Of a stretch of 64,000 nt of DNA, positions 20,540 to 32,557 are shown one piece after another. The DNA lies in assembly GCA_003313425.1 (NCBI GenBank), contig NHZP01000010.1, positions 744,001-808,000 of the forward strand. The letters are read 5' to 3'. A program made the position numbers and the translations under genes. Positions within the stretch are counted from its first letter, which is position 1. The number at the start of each line of letters is the position of its first letter. The DNA is from Pseudopyrenochaeta lycopersici (Eukaryota; Ascomycota; Dothideomycetes; Pleosporales; Pseudopyrenochaetaceae). The notes under the pieces were generated by a model. It made no database searches. It was not told the origin of the DNA and saw only the letters and a list, made by a program, of their open reading frames with translations.

Positions 20540-23244
20540 TTACATTGCAAATTCTTCCCATCGTCCCCCTTTTCTCTCTGACTCGGTCTCTTCGCCCCTG
20601 AGAGTAGCTGACTCATCTGTGTATTCTTCCTCATGCTCTTCTTCATAATCCTCCTCGTAATCCTCTTCGTAGTCTTCGTGATCTTCAACGCAGTCAGCAT
20701 ATGCTGGGGCGTTGGTGTACGCCTCAGTGAGCACATGGGGTCGCGACACAGCGTACCCCAAGGCACCCAGCGAACCCAAGGCCCCTTGATCTCCCTCCGC
20801 GGACATCACCATCGGAAGATTCGGGTCATCCGCCACTACACCCAATCCGTACGGATTCGGCATGCCTGTGAGGCCGCCCAGTCCTGGTAGTGCATCAACC
20901 ATTTCTTTACCTGTAAATGCCATGCTGGTCTCAGCCTTGATGGCCTTCTCTGCAGTCCAGCCATGCTTGGCATTCTCGTCTTGGAAATGCTTGTCAACCC
21001 TACACTGCTGACATGCCATTGTGCCATGGTGGGATTTCAATTTCTCGCTCTTGTCCAGACAAGCGTGATGGTACCAGCCCACCAGACAGTCCTTGTTAGC
21101 ACACTGTGCGATGCGGACATCAAATGTTCGAGCGGGTTTCTTGCAAGAGCAGATCAGGTCTTTGGGAGAGGGAACACGGGATTCGTATGCTTCAAATGTC
21201 TCGTTTGAGACTGTGTCAGGGATGTCCTCAGGCTGGGTTGGAGCGCGCTTTGCGAAGGCTGGACGACAGGATGGTTGGAATTTGTCAGTCTTGCTTGTGG
21301 ACTTTGTCATGACAGTGTCGCTCTTCAAACACAGAGGCAATGTCTTCTTCGGCAACAACTGGCGAGCCTTCACGTTAGGCTCATAGCGAGCTTGTGCATC
21401 TCCCGATTTTTCGGGCTCACTGCTGAGATCTGAACTGTCAGAATTCGAGCTTCGTCCAACGCCTACCTTGGTTGTGTTAATATCATCTTTTGAAGCTTGG
21501 ACAGGTGAGTGACGCTCGAGCGACCGTAAAGTTGATTCGAGGGAGTTCTGAATATCGGTCCCCAAACCCATTTCTTTTTCCATCTTCTGTCTCGCAGTGG
21601 CCACTCGAATGTGAGTAACGACAATACTTGTATCAATCTTGCGACGAAACGTGCGCTCCGTATTGTTTTCAGGAATGAAGGGATCGCTCGTAATATTGAA
21701 GCCTGCCCCAACCGGGCTGGGGTTTTTGTTGTTGATCTGAGGAGACGTTCCAACGTTGTAAGAAAGGGTGCTGTCAGTTGAAGGCGTGTCGGGAGTGGGA
21801 GGCAGTTGATTGATGGCAACCAAGGAAGAAGCTTTAAGAGCCAGAGGCGACGTACTGTTTTTAAAAGGTACCAGTTTCAGTGGCTGCACAAATAACCTTG
21901 TGTCTGGCAGTGAATGATCTGCCATTGTATCCAAAATGACTTCCTCCTTGTGAAAGTCTCTGTCATGCTGCAGCCTGGTATTCACAACAGCGACATTTAC
22001 TCCAGCTCGACGATTTAGGTCAGTAATATGGACATTTGCAGACAATTCGGGCTGCGCTGAGTATCGAAAACTGCTAGTCCCATCGATTTGTGAATATGCC
22101 TGCACGTGATCAGCGGCGTGTTGCAAGTGTTGTGAATGGTTTGTCATCAGGATCAACAAAATCAATACTTTTGAAATCGGGAAGCTAGTGGAACTGACCT
22201 TTTCAAGCTCATCACACGGCTCGTCTCGGCGAGCCAATTGCTTGCCGTTTCCTGATGTCTGAACGGTTGCTGGTCTGCCAATAGAAGGGGTTATTGCATA
22301 GTCTGTGTTCCTCAGTCGATCAAGGGTCATCCAGGATTTGACTCTTGAGATCATCAAACCCTCCAAGCACTCAAGACAAAAGGCCAGAGGCTCCTTAGGG
22401 AGAAGTCTTTTGCTTGTTTGAGTCCAAAGCGGATCAGCCATTTTCTCACCGTTGCGACAAAAGACGAACACATTTCCTCCAGACATGAATACATCAGGCG
22501 CAGGCGTCACCGTGCCCCAATGCAGAAGTGGCTCTATCGCTACAACATGCACATGAATGGTTTGCTTGCCAAGTTCCTTCAAGCACGTCATTCCGTGGCA
22601 CTGGAGTTCCGAACTATCTCGCAAGACAAATATGTGTTCCGCTGATAAAGTCAGAGTCATGAGAAAATTTTAGATGATGGCCACTTACAGTCAAGAAGAT
22701 TGGAGATGGTCTTGACATGACAAGCTGAAAGCTGGTCGAGATCTGACATAACAGTGTTACTAGCAGCTGCTTGCGCACATGCAGTAGCGCCTTCAACGAA
22801 TGAACCTAGACTGTTCGAGAGCTTTCCAGATTCTTCAGGTATTGGCCAGCTCACAGCATGCTGTCGAGGCAGTTCTCGCCAAAGCTTCGCTTGTAAATTG
22901 GGAAGATGGTCGTTAGAGATATTATCTATCGACTTTACATCACCATACTCGTCGGTGATAAGGTTGGGAGGCATATGACTACGGAGGGACTGGCGTAGCG
23001 CATTAGCGCTCTTGTTCCCTGGCATTGGAAACATCAAATGGGAATCCGAAATACACGGCTGTAGGGTGTAAAGGCCGACAGAATGATGGTACTTCTTCAC
23101 GTAATCTTGCTTTCCCAAGCCTAGATTTGGTTTGTAGTCCGACGTATCTTCGTAGATGTGGTTTGTAGACGGGAACGTTTCGTTCCGAGTTTGCTCATGT
23201 GGCCTATCGTCGCGGTGAGGTGAGGACCTCTGGAGTTGATCCAT
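20540..23244 (-). CDS. PHD-finger protein
   Basis: Exon 1 is 23244-22689. A 47 nt intron (GTAAGT...TTATCAG) joins it to the main exon ending at 20540. A further in-frame 99 nt intron (22198-22100, GTCAGT...GTGCAG) is likely, because it would remove a hydrophobic run, ISKVLILLILM, out of place in a nuclear protein. Product is 852 aa with it removed, 885 without. Near the C-terminus is a PHD finger of C4HC3 pattern: CSC, CANKDC, WYHHAC, CQQC (about 160-210 residues from the end). PHD fingers usually read histone H3 tail state. The C-terminus is an acidic Tyr/Glu repeat (EEDYEEDYEEEHEEE). The long N-terminal half has no domain I recognise. Inference: chromatin-associated, nuclear, probably lineage-restricted. 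Confidence 0.8.
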
Positions 23245-24381
23245 TCTGCTTTGTTGAGGAGTTATTTGATTCGATGCCAGCTATTAGAGTTGATGATTAC
23301 TGCTCGAGCGCTGTCTTGTTCACCTTGACAACAGGAAGAGCGACAATCGGCGGCAGTTTAGCTTGCAGAGCGAGGATCTAAATTCGATTTCCTCCAAGGT
23401 ACGACTACTGTAAAGAAGAAGTAGATATAGGTATCTATTCTGTTAGTTGTAAAAATGTGGTTGCGGCTGGTTTCGGGCAAGTCTGGTGTTGTTTTCTTGA
23501 AACAGGTGTACAGTCCAAACAGCCTTTGGAGGTGACTTCGGCTTGCCAAGACCTAGTGAACTCATCCCAACCTCACAAAGAAACATGGAAGGCTGGAAAT
23601 CTTTGTATTCTCGAAAAGGCCATTGAATGTGCAGGTATGGCACAGTTCCATCGGGATCGTGTTTAGTGATGAGACAACGACAGCGGATACATGGTGATGT
23701 TGACTTGACATTTGTCCGCAAAGTGATGAATAGTAAGCCGCCTAGGACTTTAGAGACGTAAAGAACTATAGCAAAAAAATTAAACAGAGCGAAAGATGAA
23801 ACCAGACATATAAGATTCTAGTATAGAGGTTTTACTTGACCAATCAATTTTTAAAGTGACGTATCTAACTGGTTGTCTAATATGCTCTGTCATGATGTAC
23901 ACCAGTGTTGTCATGCCATAGTTTCAGACACCAACCTAGGACATACTAATTCAGATTGGCATAGATGATAATCATGGGCGAAGACATATTCACTGTGAAC
24001 ATGGAGTGATGTAGTGACATCGGCAAAACCTGTCTCCGAGCGCTAATGCAAGACACCTCTCTTCTTCCTCAACACTGCTGATCCTCATCTAACCCCATAT
24101 CCTGCAATCAAACCAATTTTGTTTCTTTATTGACGAAAATCACCGACTTCGATAGAGTTTCAAGCCAAAAATTGCTTTGCACACTGCGCAGTTACTTTCA
24201 AAGCCCACTAGCACGAGTCCTTCGAGGATGCAAGTCACTTCCATGCTTCAACTTATGCTTGTACAATAAATCATATATATCCAATGATCCTGATCATACG
24301 GGAACTTCACTACGATCCAGAAGAAATCGTGCATCTCCTACTTAAGCAGAGTCCACAGTGCAACTTGAGCACCTATAGCAC
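23245..24381. other. Intergenic, no supported gene
   Basis: About 1.1 kb, AT-rich, with the PHD-gene promoter on the left and the 3' end of the small secreted protein on the right. A minus-strand open frame at 23443-23721 lacks an ATG start and was not called. Nothing else recognised. Confidence 0.5.
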
Positions 24382-24987
24382 CTACAGCATAACCGCGGCG
24401 CCAGCGACGACTGCTGCAAATGCACTACCAAGATAGAGTCCCATTCCCACTGGTCGCGAAGCATCATTCGCCTTGTTCGCGCTGGCTTGTATGCTAGCCT
24501 GAACCTCCTCGTTCTTCTTTTTCATCCCATCAAAGACATTCTTCGCTTCCGTTGGCATTGCGGTATACCTGGATGAGCACTCGACATTAGCAACTTCCAA
24601 GGTCGCTGCGCACGAATGATAAGGAGAGAACTCACCAGGCCGGAGTTGTAGTGTATGTTAAGACAGTATTGGTAGCCGTCACTGCTGCAGGAACATCTCG
24701 GCCAGTCTGCTGGTATGCCCGCATGACGTCCCATGCCTTGGTCCAGTCGGCGCCGGTTGTGAGTGTGGCATAGTAGCTCTGGATAGCCGAGTCGTATGCT
24801 TTGGTCATGGACTCCAGCTGAACGGCGTCAGAGATGAATTCGTGACGTCACGAGAAAAGAAGAGAAAGCATGTGGGCGTACTAACCTGCTTACTGTCCTT
24901 CGCGCTGAAGCTCAGCGGTTCCACAATGACCCAAGTCGAGCACGCAGACCCAACAAGGGCGAGGGAGACGAATGTTTTGTAGAGCAT
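24382..24987 (-). CDS. Small secreted, probably GPI-anchored protein with PAWY motif
   Basis: Three exons, 24987-24886, 24817-24636 and 24568-24382, give 156 aa. The second intron splits the Trp codon of the PAWY motif. The N-terminus MLYKTFVSLALVGSACST is a signal peptide, and the C-terminal GLYLGSAFAAVVAGAAVML is a hydrophobic tail of the kind replaced by a GPI anchor. The central segment carries TTTPAWYTAMPTEAK followed by a Lys/Gln/Ala-rich helix. A second gene in this window (32558-33207) has the same architecture and motif. No enzymatic domain seen; inferred to be a cell-surface or wall protein. Function unknown. Confidence 0.8.
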
Positions 24988-26007
24988 TTTTTCCACTTCT
25001 GCAGAAGAATAGTAAACACACTGCGAGATGTAGAAACGAAGAAGAAAAACCCCTCAACACCATCCCCATGAGGCCACCAACTCTTTTATACCGGTGAGCC
25101 CATTCCAGGTTTTTGGTGAGATATCAAAACTCGTATTACCCATTGCTGCCTACTCTGATATTAAGCTCGCTAAGCTGGTTCGAGGACCAACTCCTGCCCG
25201 ACTAGGGCGCATTAGTGTTTAGCCGAGTGTGTAGAACCACTAGTTGATGTATGTTAAGATACTCGGGTCCGATCGTAAGCGCGCTGGCGACTACGCGGGG
25301 CGCGTAATTGGGCTAGAATGTGTAAGGCCCCCTTCGGGACGATTGACGCGGAGACAGTGCTCGATTAGGAGAACTACACACATGGTCTGTGTAACGTGAA
25401 TCCAGAAGGCACGGTTTAGGGCTAGTGCTGGTGATGGAAGACGTTGGGTACCTGCGCTATTCTTGGGGCTGTGATAGGGTGGGATAACTTCCGATGCCAA
25501 GAGATATGGCTGAAGATGCTCTGCGCAATGGTCGAGATTTGGTTCATCGTTGCTGTGAATTCGGTTAGCTGAAACCACTTTCACCCAAAGGATATTTTAA
25601 TCATCTCAGTACATGTTGTGCAACTGTGCACAAAGCTAATTACTTGCTAGAATTTTGTGCTTTCAACTCAAATGCTTTTGATTTATGTTCCGCGTGACAG
25701 ACTGCCAGTGAGTATCATTTTCTTAGGAGTAGTTTGTTTGGGAACCATTGCATATGCCAATAGTTTGTCGAGCTAGCCATACACAACGCCTTCAGATGCG
25801 ACTATGTGGATATTTTGATCGCCCCCATAACGCCCTCCTCCATATACATGATAGGGTGGCATCGACCTTGGAACTCCATGAGATTAGCAGGATGTTGTAT
25901 GAAGCCTGCCGTGAAACGCTCGCAATTCGAAACACTCTGTCGCAGCCTATCCCAAACTTAAAAAAAGCAAGACCGACATATCGCCGATGGTAGACCCAAT
26001 CAGCACT
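24988..26007. other. Intergenic, no supported gene
   Basis: About 1 kb between two minus-strand genes: the promoter of the small secreted protein and the 3' region of the orotidine decarboxylase. Short open frames have no recognisable features. Confidence 0.5.
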
Positions 26008-27254
26008 TCACTGTGTCTTTCTGGTCCTCTCCTCGTACGCTGCCCAGGCGGCTTTCTTGTACCGCTCCGCCTCAATTTTCCGATCTTGGGCACGCACGAT
26101 GCCTCGTCCGACGATGATGACATCGCACCCTTGCTCGAATATCAACTTTCGTGGTGTGTTGTACTGCTGCCCCAGATCATCGCCCAGCTTCTTGTCTTCT
26201 TGGCCAGGAGGTGGTAATTGGCAGCCAGGCGTCATGGTGATGAAGTTGTCTTCGGGCTCCGTGTTCAAGGTTCGCTGCGCAATGAAGCCCATGACGAAGT
26301 CTCGGTGGTCCCGCGCAATATCCAAAGTCTTCTTCTGATACTCTGGCGTCATAAGATGGCCCTCTGAACTCATTTCGGCGAGCAACAGAAGTGAGCGCAG
26401 AAATGGAATCTCGCCAAGGCGGATGAGCTCAGCGGCCGTGTCCAGGTTGAAGACGTCTTCACCAGTGTTGGGCTCGGGGCGGGGCGATATGCTCTCTGTG
26501 CGCATGGATATGGAGGTGGTGACGCTCACAACGCTGTGTTTCCTGTCCATGGCCTTGATGCTTAACCGCCTCTCCTCGCCGTCGAACTCCATGGGGGATT
26601 CGATTGCGGATTCTTCGATTGTGTCGTCCTCATCGTCCTCGTCTATGCCGTTGATCTGCTGCGTGCGAGGGGAGGCGGAAATTTCGGTGTGGACGGTGGT
26701 GTTGTATTTGGCGACAGTCGCGTCGGCCGCTTTCTCGAGAGCGGTCACAATAGCGGGGCCGGGAATGACGTGTGCGTTTGTGATCTCAGCCCAAAGCGCG
26801 ATTCGATGGTGTCCAGAGGTGTATTGTTTCTGTACCGTCTCTGTAGCGGGCACGTTAGAATCTGCTCGTCCAAAGCGCGACACAGCAACTCGAGCAACGG
26901 GCGCGTAGTCTCCCCAGGCTGGCTCGGAACGGCGACAGACATACCTCCAATATCTGCAAACTTTCGGTCCTCGAAGATGAGGAACCACTTCCGTTTCGCG
27001 ATTTCTCGCAGCGCCTGGGCTGTCCGGTCTGTCCAGTCGGTGACGATGTCGCAGTGCGTCTTCAGCACGCATATCGAGTCGCCGACGTCCTCGGCAAGTT
27101 GTAGCAGTTCGGCCGAAGTCTCCACATCGGCGGACAGGCAGAGATTCGTCTGCTTTATCGATATCAGGCTCAGCAGGTACGAGGCCAGGGGTCCAGTGGT
27201 AGGGAGCGCAGCGCGCGCCCGGTAGGTGCTTGTGAGCGTCGGGTGCGCAGACAT
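26008..27254 (-). CDS. pyrG: Orotidine 5'-phosphate decarboxylase
   Basis: Exons 27254-26945 and 26840-26008 give 380 aa. The 104 nt intron (GTATGT...TACAG) interrupts just after the catalytic block EDRKFADIG. Substrate and catalytic elements are all visible: LCLSADV, KTHCDIV, the DRKFADIG Lys-Asp network, then ALWAEITNAHVIPG, FITMTPGCQLP and the phosphate-binding IVGRGI. The enzyme converts OMP to UMP in the last step of de novo pyrimidine synthesis, in the cytosol. Between the two halves of the barrel is an insertion of about 90 residues that is rich in Asp/Glu/Ser (IDEDDEDDTIEES). Insertions there are usual in filamentous ascomycete pyrG/URA3 proteins but absent from yeast. The assignment is firm. 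Confidence 0.97.
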
Positions 27255-29808
27255 GGTGTCTGGTCGCTGGGTGGTGCCGGGAAAACGCGAGGTTTAATTG
27301 GGATGTGGTGGTTGACAGCGCAGTTATGGGTGATCGACGCGTGAGGACGATGGCTCGGCTCGGGGCGTGTTCTGCGACCCGGAATCCTGGAGGTCCGACG
27401 TGGGGATTGACGAGGGGCAGCTGTCAGCAGACGCCGGGGCGATGGATTGGCTCGGAGAGCGAAAAAGGGCACTGTGAAGCGCGGTATATGCAAGTGTGCA
27501 GTCAGGAGCAGGACATGTGCCACGGGCAGCAGAGAGCCTAAGTAGGAGCTCCAGGCGGCTGACACCAAATATCCACGCTTCAACCCCCCAGGCGCGCGTG
27601 AGGCACAAAATTGCGGCGCATCTAGGTGTGCCTGGACGGCCCGCATATCGCAGATCCCGGCCACTGTCTGCATTTCCGCCGAAAGCGTTGTGTGCTGCAG
27701 CATCAACACCAATCTCGGCCAATAAAGCCTCCATAACCCCAAGGCACTCGCTTGATAGACATCCGTTGTGCGGCCTGCCCGTCTACCGTCCGTTGTACCA
27801 CCCCCAGCCCATATGCAGTCTCCCAGCATGGGCCGGACGGTGGCATTGCGAATTGTGAAGGAAGACTCGTCCAACACCACCCAGCAAATGTCTGGCTTCC
27901 GTCTGGGCCCATAGCCCACCCTCTCCGTTCTCTGCTCGCAATCGCTCTCTCGTTCTCGTCTGATCTACATCACATAGTTGTCCTATCCCTGCCTGTTTGT
28001 CTTGCTACTCCCTGTCTGCCAGCGCTCCCTTGAATTCGATAATGCTGTGATCCTTCCGCCTGCAATGCCGAACGCCACCGCAATGCTTTGGGGCACAGCG
28101 CAGAAACATACTTGCCCATCACACAACCATATCTGCTTTTTCTCTTCGCCAACATAATCAACACAAACCCTGTCTGCAGTTTTCGCTTAAAATCTTGCCA
28201 GTAGCCGCAGTCTGCCGCTCGCCTTGACTGCCCATTCGTCCTCGAGTCTCGTCAAGTGGGGGTGCATGCCCCGTATCGTACCACATCGACATAAGACGCT
28301 TTCGCGAACACCGAATGTGATCTGCGCATCGAGACTCCAAGCCCAGGATTGGCTTCCGCTCTCTTGGAACGGAAGGGAACGCCCGGCTCCACCGCATACC
28401 TTGTTATTCATCCTATTTCGGGCAAGGCCAATGGTACGCGAACATGTAAGCTCCCTGGTTGCTACATTGACCTCATCTATCTTGATTCTCTCCTTCTGGC
28501 CGCATCTTGAGAGGATTCATGGGCTGCTCGAGAAAGGCGGCTGTGTCTGGATATCGCCGACTCAACAAGTCCGTTGGCAAAGGGCGGTGAGCATGCCTTT
28601 TCACCACTCTTTTCCGTCTTTTCGGCCCTTATCTTTTGCCTGTTCAACCTTCCCTTTTCCTACTGTCTTTTCAGCATCCGGACACCTCGGCCCTGCCCAG
28701 ACCTTGCGATCAATTATTTCTCGGCCATTTTTCGCCTCCGAATATGACGTGGCCTTTCAGAGGTCGTAGTTTAGAAGCATCAGCCGTCCTTTTCACCCGA
28801 CCGTGCATTTAACATGACCCTATGCTCCCAAACGATCATGCGCATGATATATCCAATAAGCTTACGGTATGCAAGACACCGAGCCTTCTATAGGGAAGGT
28901 GTAAAACGAATTTAAAGAATCGCAACACCTCCAGACGTGCATCGACACAAGAACAGGGAGCTCCCAGAATACTAGTGTCATTTATAGCATTAGTTTGTAA
29001 GCGCCTCTCTGGAGCCTACGTCCTTGCACCTAGCGACGAGTACATTCTTAGCATGGCTATGGAGGGGTAAGGCGGCAAAGTCAAAAAGACAAAGGGGCAA
29101 AAGAAAGACGGAAGATCTCAGCCCTCGTTTTAATAGGCTACTTCCATACACCTCACAAGTCACTTCTAGGGGGACCATGCTGACTACGAGCGTGGACAAG
29201 AAGACAAGGAGAAAAATGCCTAGCAATGGTCTGATATTCGCTTGCACTTGGTGTTCGTGCGTGCGTGTTGACGGTAGTGGAAGAGCGATCTGTTGAAGGC
29301 ATAACGTCACACAAGATGTTGGCGTTTCGGAACAATTCCTACCACCTCCGCGAGACGGTTTGTTCTAGGCCTGGGCGTCCAGCTCACAGGTTTCAGCGCT
29401 CAATTATTGCTGTTAATATGCCAGAATTATCTGCATTGTTAACATCATGTTGCTCTTATGATGAGTGCATGATAATCCCAAGTCTGGGGAAGTGCCCAGC
29501 GGCCCATTTACTACGGCCACGAACAGGTAATGGTAAAAGAAATAATGACTGTTTAGTAGTCCAGAGCGTTCTCAATCGGAAGTCACCTAGCTTCTCTGCG
29601 TGGACGTGAGATTTGCTGGTGGGAATTCGGCTTCAGTCAACTTCACCTTGCATTCTTCCGTAAACAAACCCTCGCCCTCAATCTCACTCGATTCTTCCCT
29701 TTTCTACTCCTCAGCGAAAGCTTTAGCCTTCCTCTAACTTCCCTCACTAATTCAATTTTCAGCTCAGCTTCCTCACAGCCATCGACTTCTATCGACATCA
29801 TCAAGAAG
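27255..29808. other. Long gene-poor region upstream of pyrG
   Basis: About 2.5 kb with no confident gene. It holds the pyrG promoter at its left end and the promoter of the 29809 gene at its right end. Between 27940 and 28700 the plus strand is strongly pyrimidine-rich with several CTTTTC runs and good GT..AG splice-like signals, like an untranslated leader or non-coding transcript. A possible spliced 46-codon frame (28519-28773) is discussed as a finding. Open frames on the minus strand here overlap pyrG or lack start codons. Confidence 0.5.
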
Positions 29809-30586
29809 ATGCCACCCAAGAAGGACGCCACAGGAGCTGACTCCACTGAATTGATCACTGGATTCTCTGAGAAGGATTGCAAGCTTCTCGCTGCAGCCTT
29901 CCTCAGCTCGACCGCCTCGGATAAGGTGAGCACCTCACATTAACATAGCCATACTCTTCTTTGGCAGCTTGCTTGACCATATTGTCTACTTTCATCTGTA
30001 TCATGTTTGCCTAGCATGAAACAAAAATTAACACGCGAACAGTACGACTACGACCTCATGGCTACCCTTACTAAGAACACCGCCGGCTCTCTTAAGAAGA
30101 TGTGGCCTCCCGTCAAGAGGAAGGCCATGGAAGCCCATATCTCCTTCGCCGCCTTCCTCGGCCAATCTAGCATCACCACCAACGGCGAGAACAAACCGGC
30201 TCCTGCTCTCAAGGCCAGTAACAATAAGAAGCGCAAGGTTGCTGCTGAGGACCCCAATGACAACGCCGATGAGGACAAGGAAGAGCTTGAGCCTGACTCC
30301 GCTGGCAAAAGGTCTGGCAGTAGCAAGCCTGCCACCAAGAAGAAGGCTTCCACTGCGAAGGGCAAAGGCGGTTCTCGAAAGAAAGCCAAGAAGGAGTTGT
30401 CTGCTGAACGTGTCTCTGAAGACGAGAACGAGATCGAGGCTGAGGCCGAGACTGAGACTAAGATCAAGTCCGACAAGAACTCTGATGATGGCGAGTGTAG
30501 CCTTGGTGAGCTTTACTATATGTAGACCAGGTTTCTATTTGAACAGTACTGACGTCTGCGCAGGCGAGGATGTGGAGGAAGTCTAA
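29809..30586 (+). CDS. Lysine-rich nuclear-type protein, hypothetical
   Basis: Three exons, 29809-29925, 30043-30505 and 30564-30586, give 200 aa. The last exon encodes only GEDVEEV and stop. Residues ~1-65 form a compact helical module: LITGFSEKDCKLLAAAFLSS, then YDYDLMATLTKNTAGSLKKMWPPVKRKAMEAH. It resembles an N-terminal module of fungal proteins with a Myb/winged-helix-like feel, though I cannot name the family. The remainder is Lys/Ala/Glu-rich and disordered, with basic clusters (NNKKRKV, RKKAKKE) typical of nuclear localisation and DNA association, and an acidic end. A histone- or DNA-binding accessory role is only inferred. Confidence 0.78.
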
Positions 30587-31297
30587 GGACCATGCTTTCA
30601 ACACTTCACTTCAGTAATTGACTCGGTACACTTGGGCGTTACGTTACATGTGGAATGGGAGATACGTGACGCCCAAAGATGTGTATTCTTAGTCAAGAGT
30701 CTAGGGATTTTTCTTCGGTCATCACGCAACCACCGCGTATCGCTTAGATCTGGAGGTGTGTCGCATGGCGTGGGCGTTTTCATGGTTGGCATGGTTCGAT
30801 ACCCTGGGTCTGGCGTCCTCCAAGAACTTTCAAGTCGCTCTATGGATTGATCGTGAGCTCCATGTGTAGTTAGATCAATACCAAGCAGTGACCTATATGT
30901 CTATACCTTGCTCGCTTTGCGGTTGCCATGTGTGCAATTGAAGACACCCAACAATTCTTGATGCTGGCTAGGTAATCAATCTTTAAAGGTGTCATAATTA
31001 CAGGGACCATCGCCTATAAGATCCTCATAATGAGGGTGACGTAAGCAGAACCCAGCTGTGTAAGCCGTCGCCTTTTGCAGAACGCGATTTCGCGTTTTCA
31101 TGTGACCGGATGACGGATGTGTCATTATCCGGCTACCTCATCGGCCCAATTCCGCACTCTCAAACCATTCTTACAAACATACCTCACCGAAGCATCGTCT
31201 GGTGTGATTGACTCAGGATGCGACTGCCGGCATTTACAGTGCCCTCTCATCCTCTGAGAACGCATATATCTTGCTTACGAATGTTTCTTTCAGGAAC
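30587..31297. other. Intergenic, no supported gene
   Basis: About 700 bp with the 3' end of the Lys-rich gene and the promoter of the dioxygenase. A GGTTCGATACC near 30793 resembles a tRNA B box, but there is no matching A box or cloverleaf. Confidence 0.5.
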
Positions 31298-32335
31298 ATG
31301 AAATTCGTGCGCTCTTCCTCACTGCTGGTAACCTTCTTTAACCTTGGACGACCTCGAGTGACTTCAGCGGACCCATCTCCTAGTAATACAACATTTAATC
31401 CTCTACGAAACTTACAACAGTTCTCGTTTTCTTCAGACGCAGGCAATATGACGCGCCTTGCCCCCGTGATCTCGCTCTCCCACGGTGGAGGTCCCATGCC
31501 CATCCTTGGAGATCCAAGCCACGCTGCCATCATAGAGTCGCTGAAGACTAAGGTGCCCCAAATCCTCAAGCTGGGTACACCCGAACAGCCCAAGGCTATT
31601 GTGCTAATTACCGCGCATTGGTCCACGAATAAGGTCACCATTTCCAGCGGCTCAAGACACAAGTTATTATATGATTATTATGGCTTTCCCCCAGAAGCAT
31701 ACAAGTTGAAACATGATGCGCCAGGTAGCCCTGAGGTAGCTGGACTTGTAGAGAAGGCGCTGACAGAGGCGGGTGTGAAGTGTGAAAAAGATGCTGAGAG
31801 AGGTATGCTCTGCCATTTCGACTTGTGAGAACACAGACTGATAAAGAGTACTACAGATTGGGACCACGGCGTCTTCATTCCCATGATGCTCATCGACCCT
31901 AAAGCCACCATTCCCATCGTCCAAGTCTCCGTTCTCGAGTCCGAATCACCCTCTCAATCCTACGCCATTGGCCGCGCCCTGTACTCTTTGCGCGAACAGA
32001 ACATTGCCATTATTGGCTCTGGCTTCGCTACCTTCCACAATCTGCGATTAATGTTCTCTGGCGCATCCTCGACCCCGGGTTTCAAGAAGCAAAATATAGA
32101 GTGGAGCAATTCAGTCACAGATGCAGCTATGACCGAGGATGTAGAGAAGCGAGCGTCCAAGTTCGAAGAATGGCGAAAGTGGCCTAACGCGTTCACTATG
32201 CATCCTAGAGGCGGCGCGGAGCATTTCCTACCGTTGATTGTTTGCGCGGGCGCGGCAGAGAAGAGCAAGGGGAGGAAATATGCTGACAACTTTGCGGGGT
32301 TGGATATGTGGAGTTATTACTGGGATGAAGAGTAG
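31298..32335 (+). CDS. DODA-type (LigB) extradiol ring-cleavage dioxygenase
   Basis: Exons 31298-31802 and 31857-32335 give 327 aa; the intron is 54 nt (GTATGC...TACAG). From the internal ATG at 31448 the protein would be 277 aa, the usual length of the family. The core begins APVISLSHGGGPMPIL and includes VLITAHW and DYYGFPPEAYKL. The join-spanning DWDHGVFIPMMLI and the C-terminal HPRGGAEHFLPL supply the His metal ligands expected of LigB-fold non-heme Fe(II) enzymes. Fungal and plant members cleave L-DOPA (4,5- or 2,3-extradiol) or related catechols. The 50-residue upstream extension (MKFVRSSSLLVTFFNLGRPR...) is basic, Ser-rich and lacks acids, so it could be a mitochondrial presequence. 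The natural substrate is unknown. Confidence 0.9.
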
Positions 32336-32557
32336 GAACGCGAATCGAGTTAGAACTGTTGCATTGAAGCGAATTGGAGCGAAGCATATGTAGTCCCTTG
32401 TGCAAATCGTCTGAATAGATATGAATTTCAAACGTGCTTAAAATCAACACGCACCAGAGTTTCCCCAGTCTATCAAATATACCTTGTTTGAGTTCACAAT
32501 GGATCTTAATATGCTAATTTACATCTCTTGTTCCACATACTCTTGTGATTCCCTCAC

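Noticed and set aside
20302..20766. Minus-strand frame overlapping the PHD-gene end
   Set aside because: Its first half is the shifted reading of the acidic repeat; only the end looks protein-like and no valid join was found, so it is noted as a finding rather than a gene.
23443..23721. Minus-strand frame with a CIRCRC segment upstream of the PHD gene
   Set aside because: The Cys spacing does not fit a Zn2Cys6 cluster, there is no ATG start, and no clean splice to the PHD gene was found.
27170..27919. Long minus-strand open frame overlapping the pyrG start
   Set aside because: It overlaps pyrG exon 1 in another register, is Pro/Arg/Ser-rich without family likeness, and covers the pyrG promoter; a chance frame in GC-rich DNA.
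28224..28769. 181-codon plus-strand frame in the gene-poor region
   Set aside because: No recognisable domain, biased by pyrimidine-rich DNA (Phe/Ser/Pro/Leu), and it reads through good splice-like signals.
30780..30805. GGTTCGATACC resembling a tRNA B box
   Set aside because: No A box at the right distance and no cloverleaf; a short chance match.
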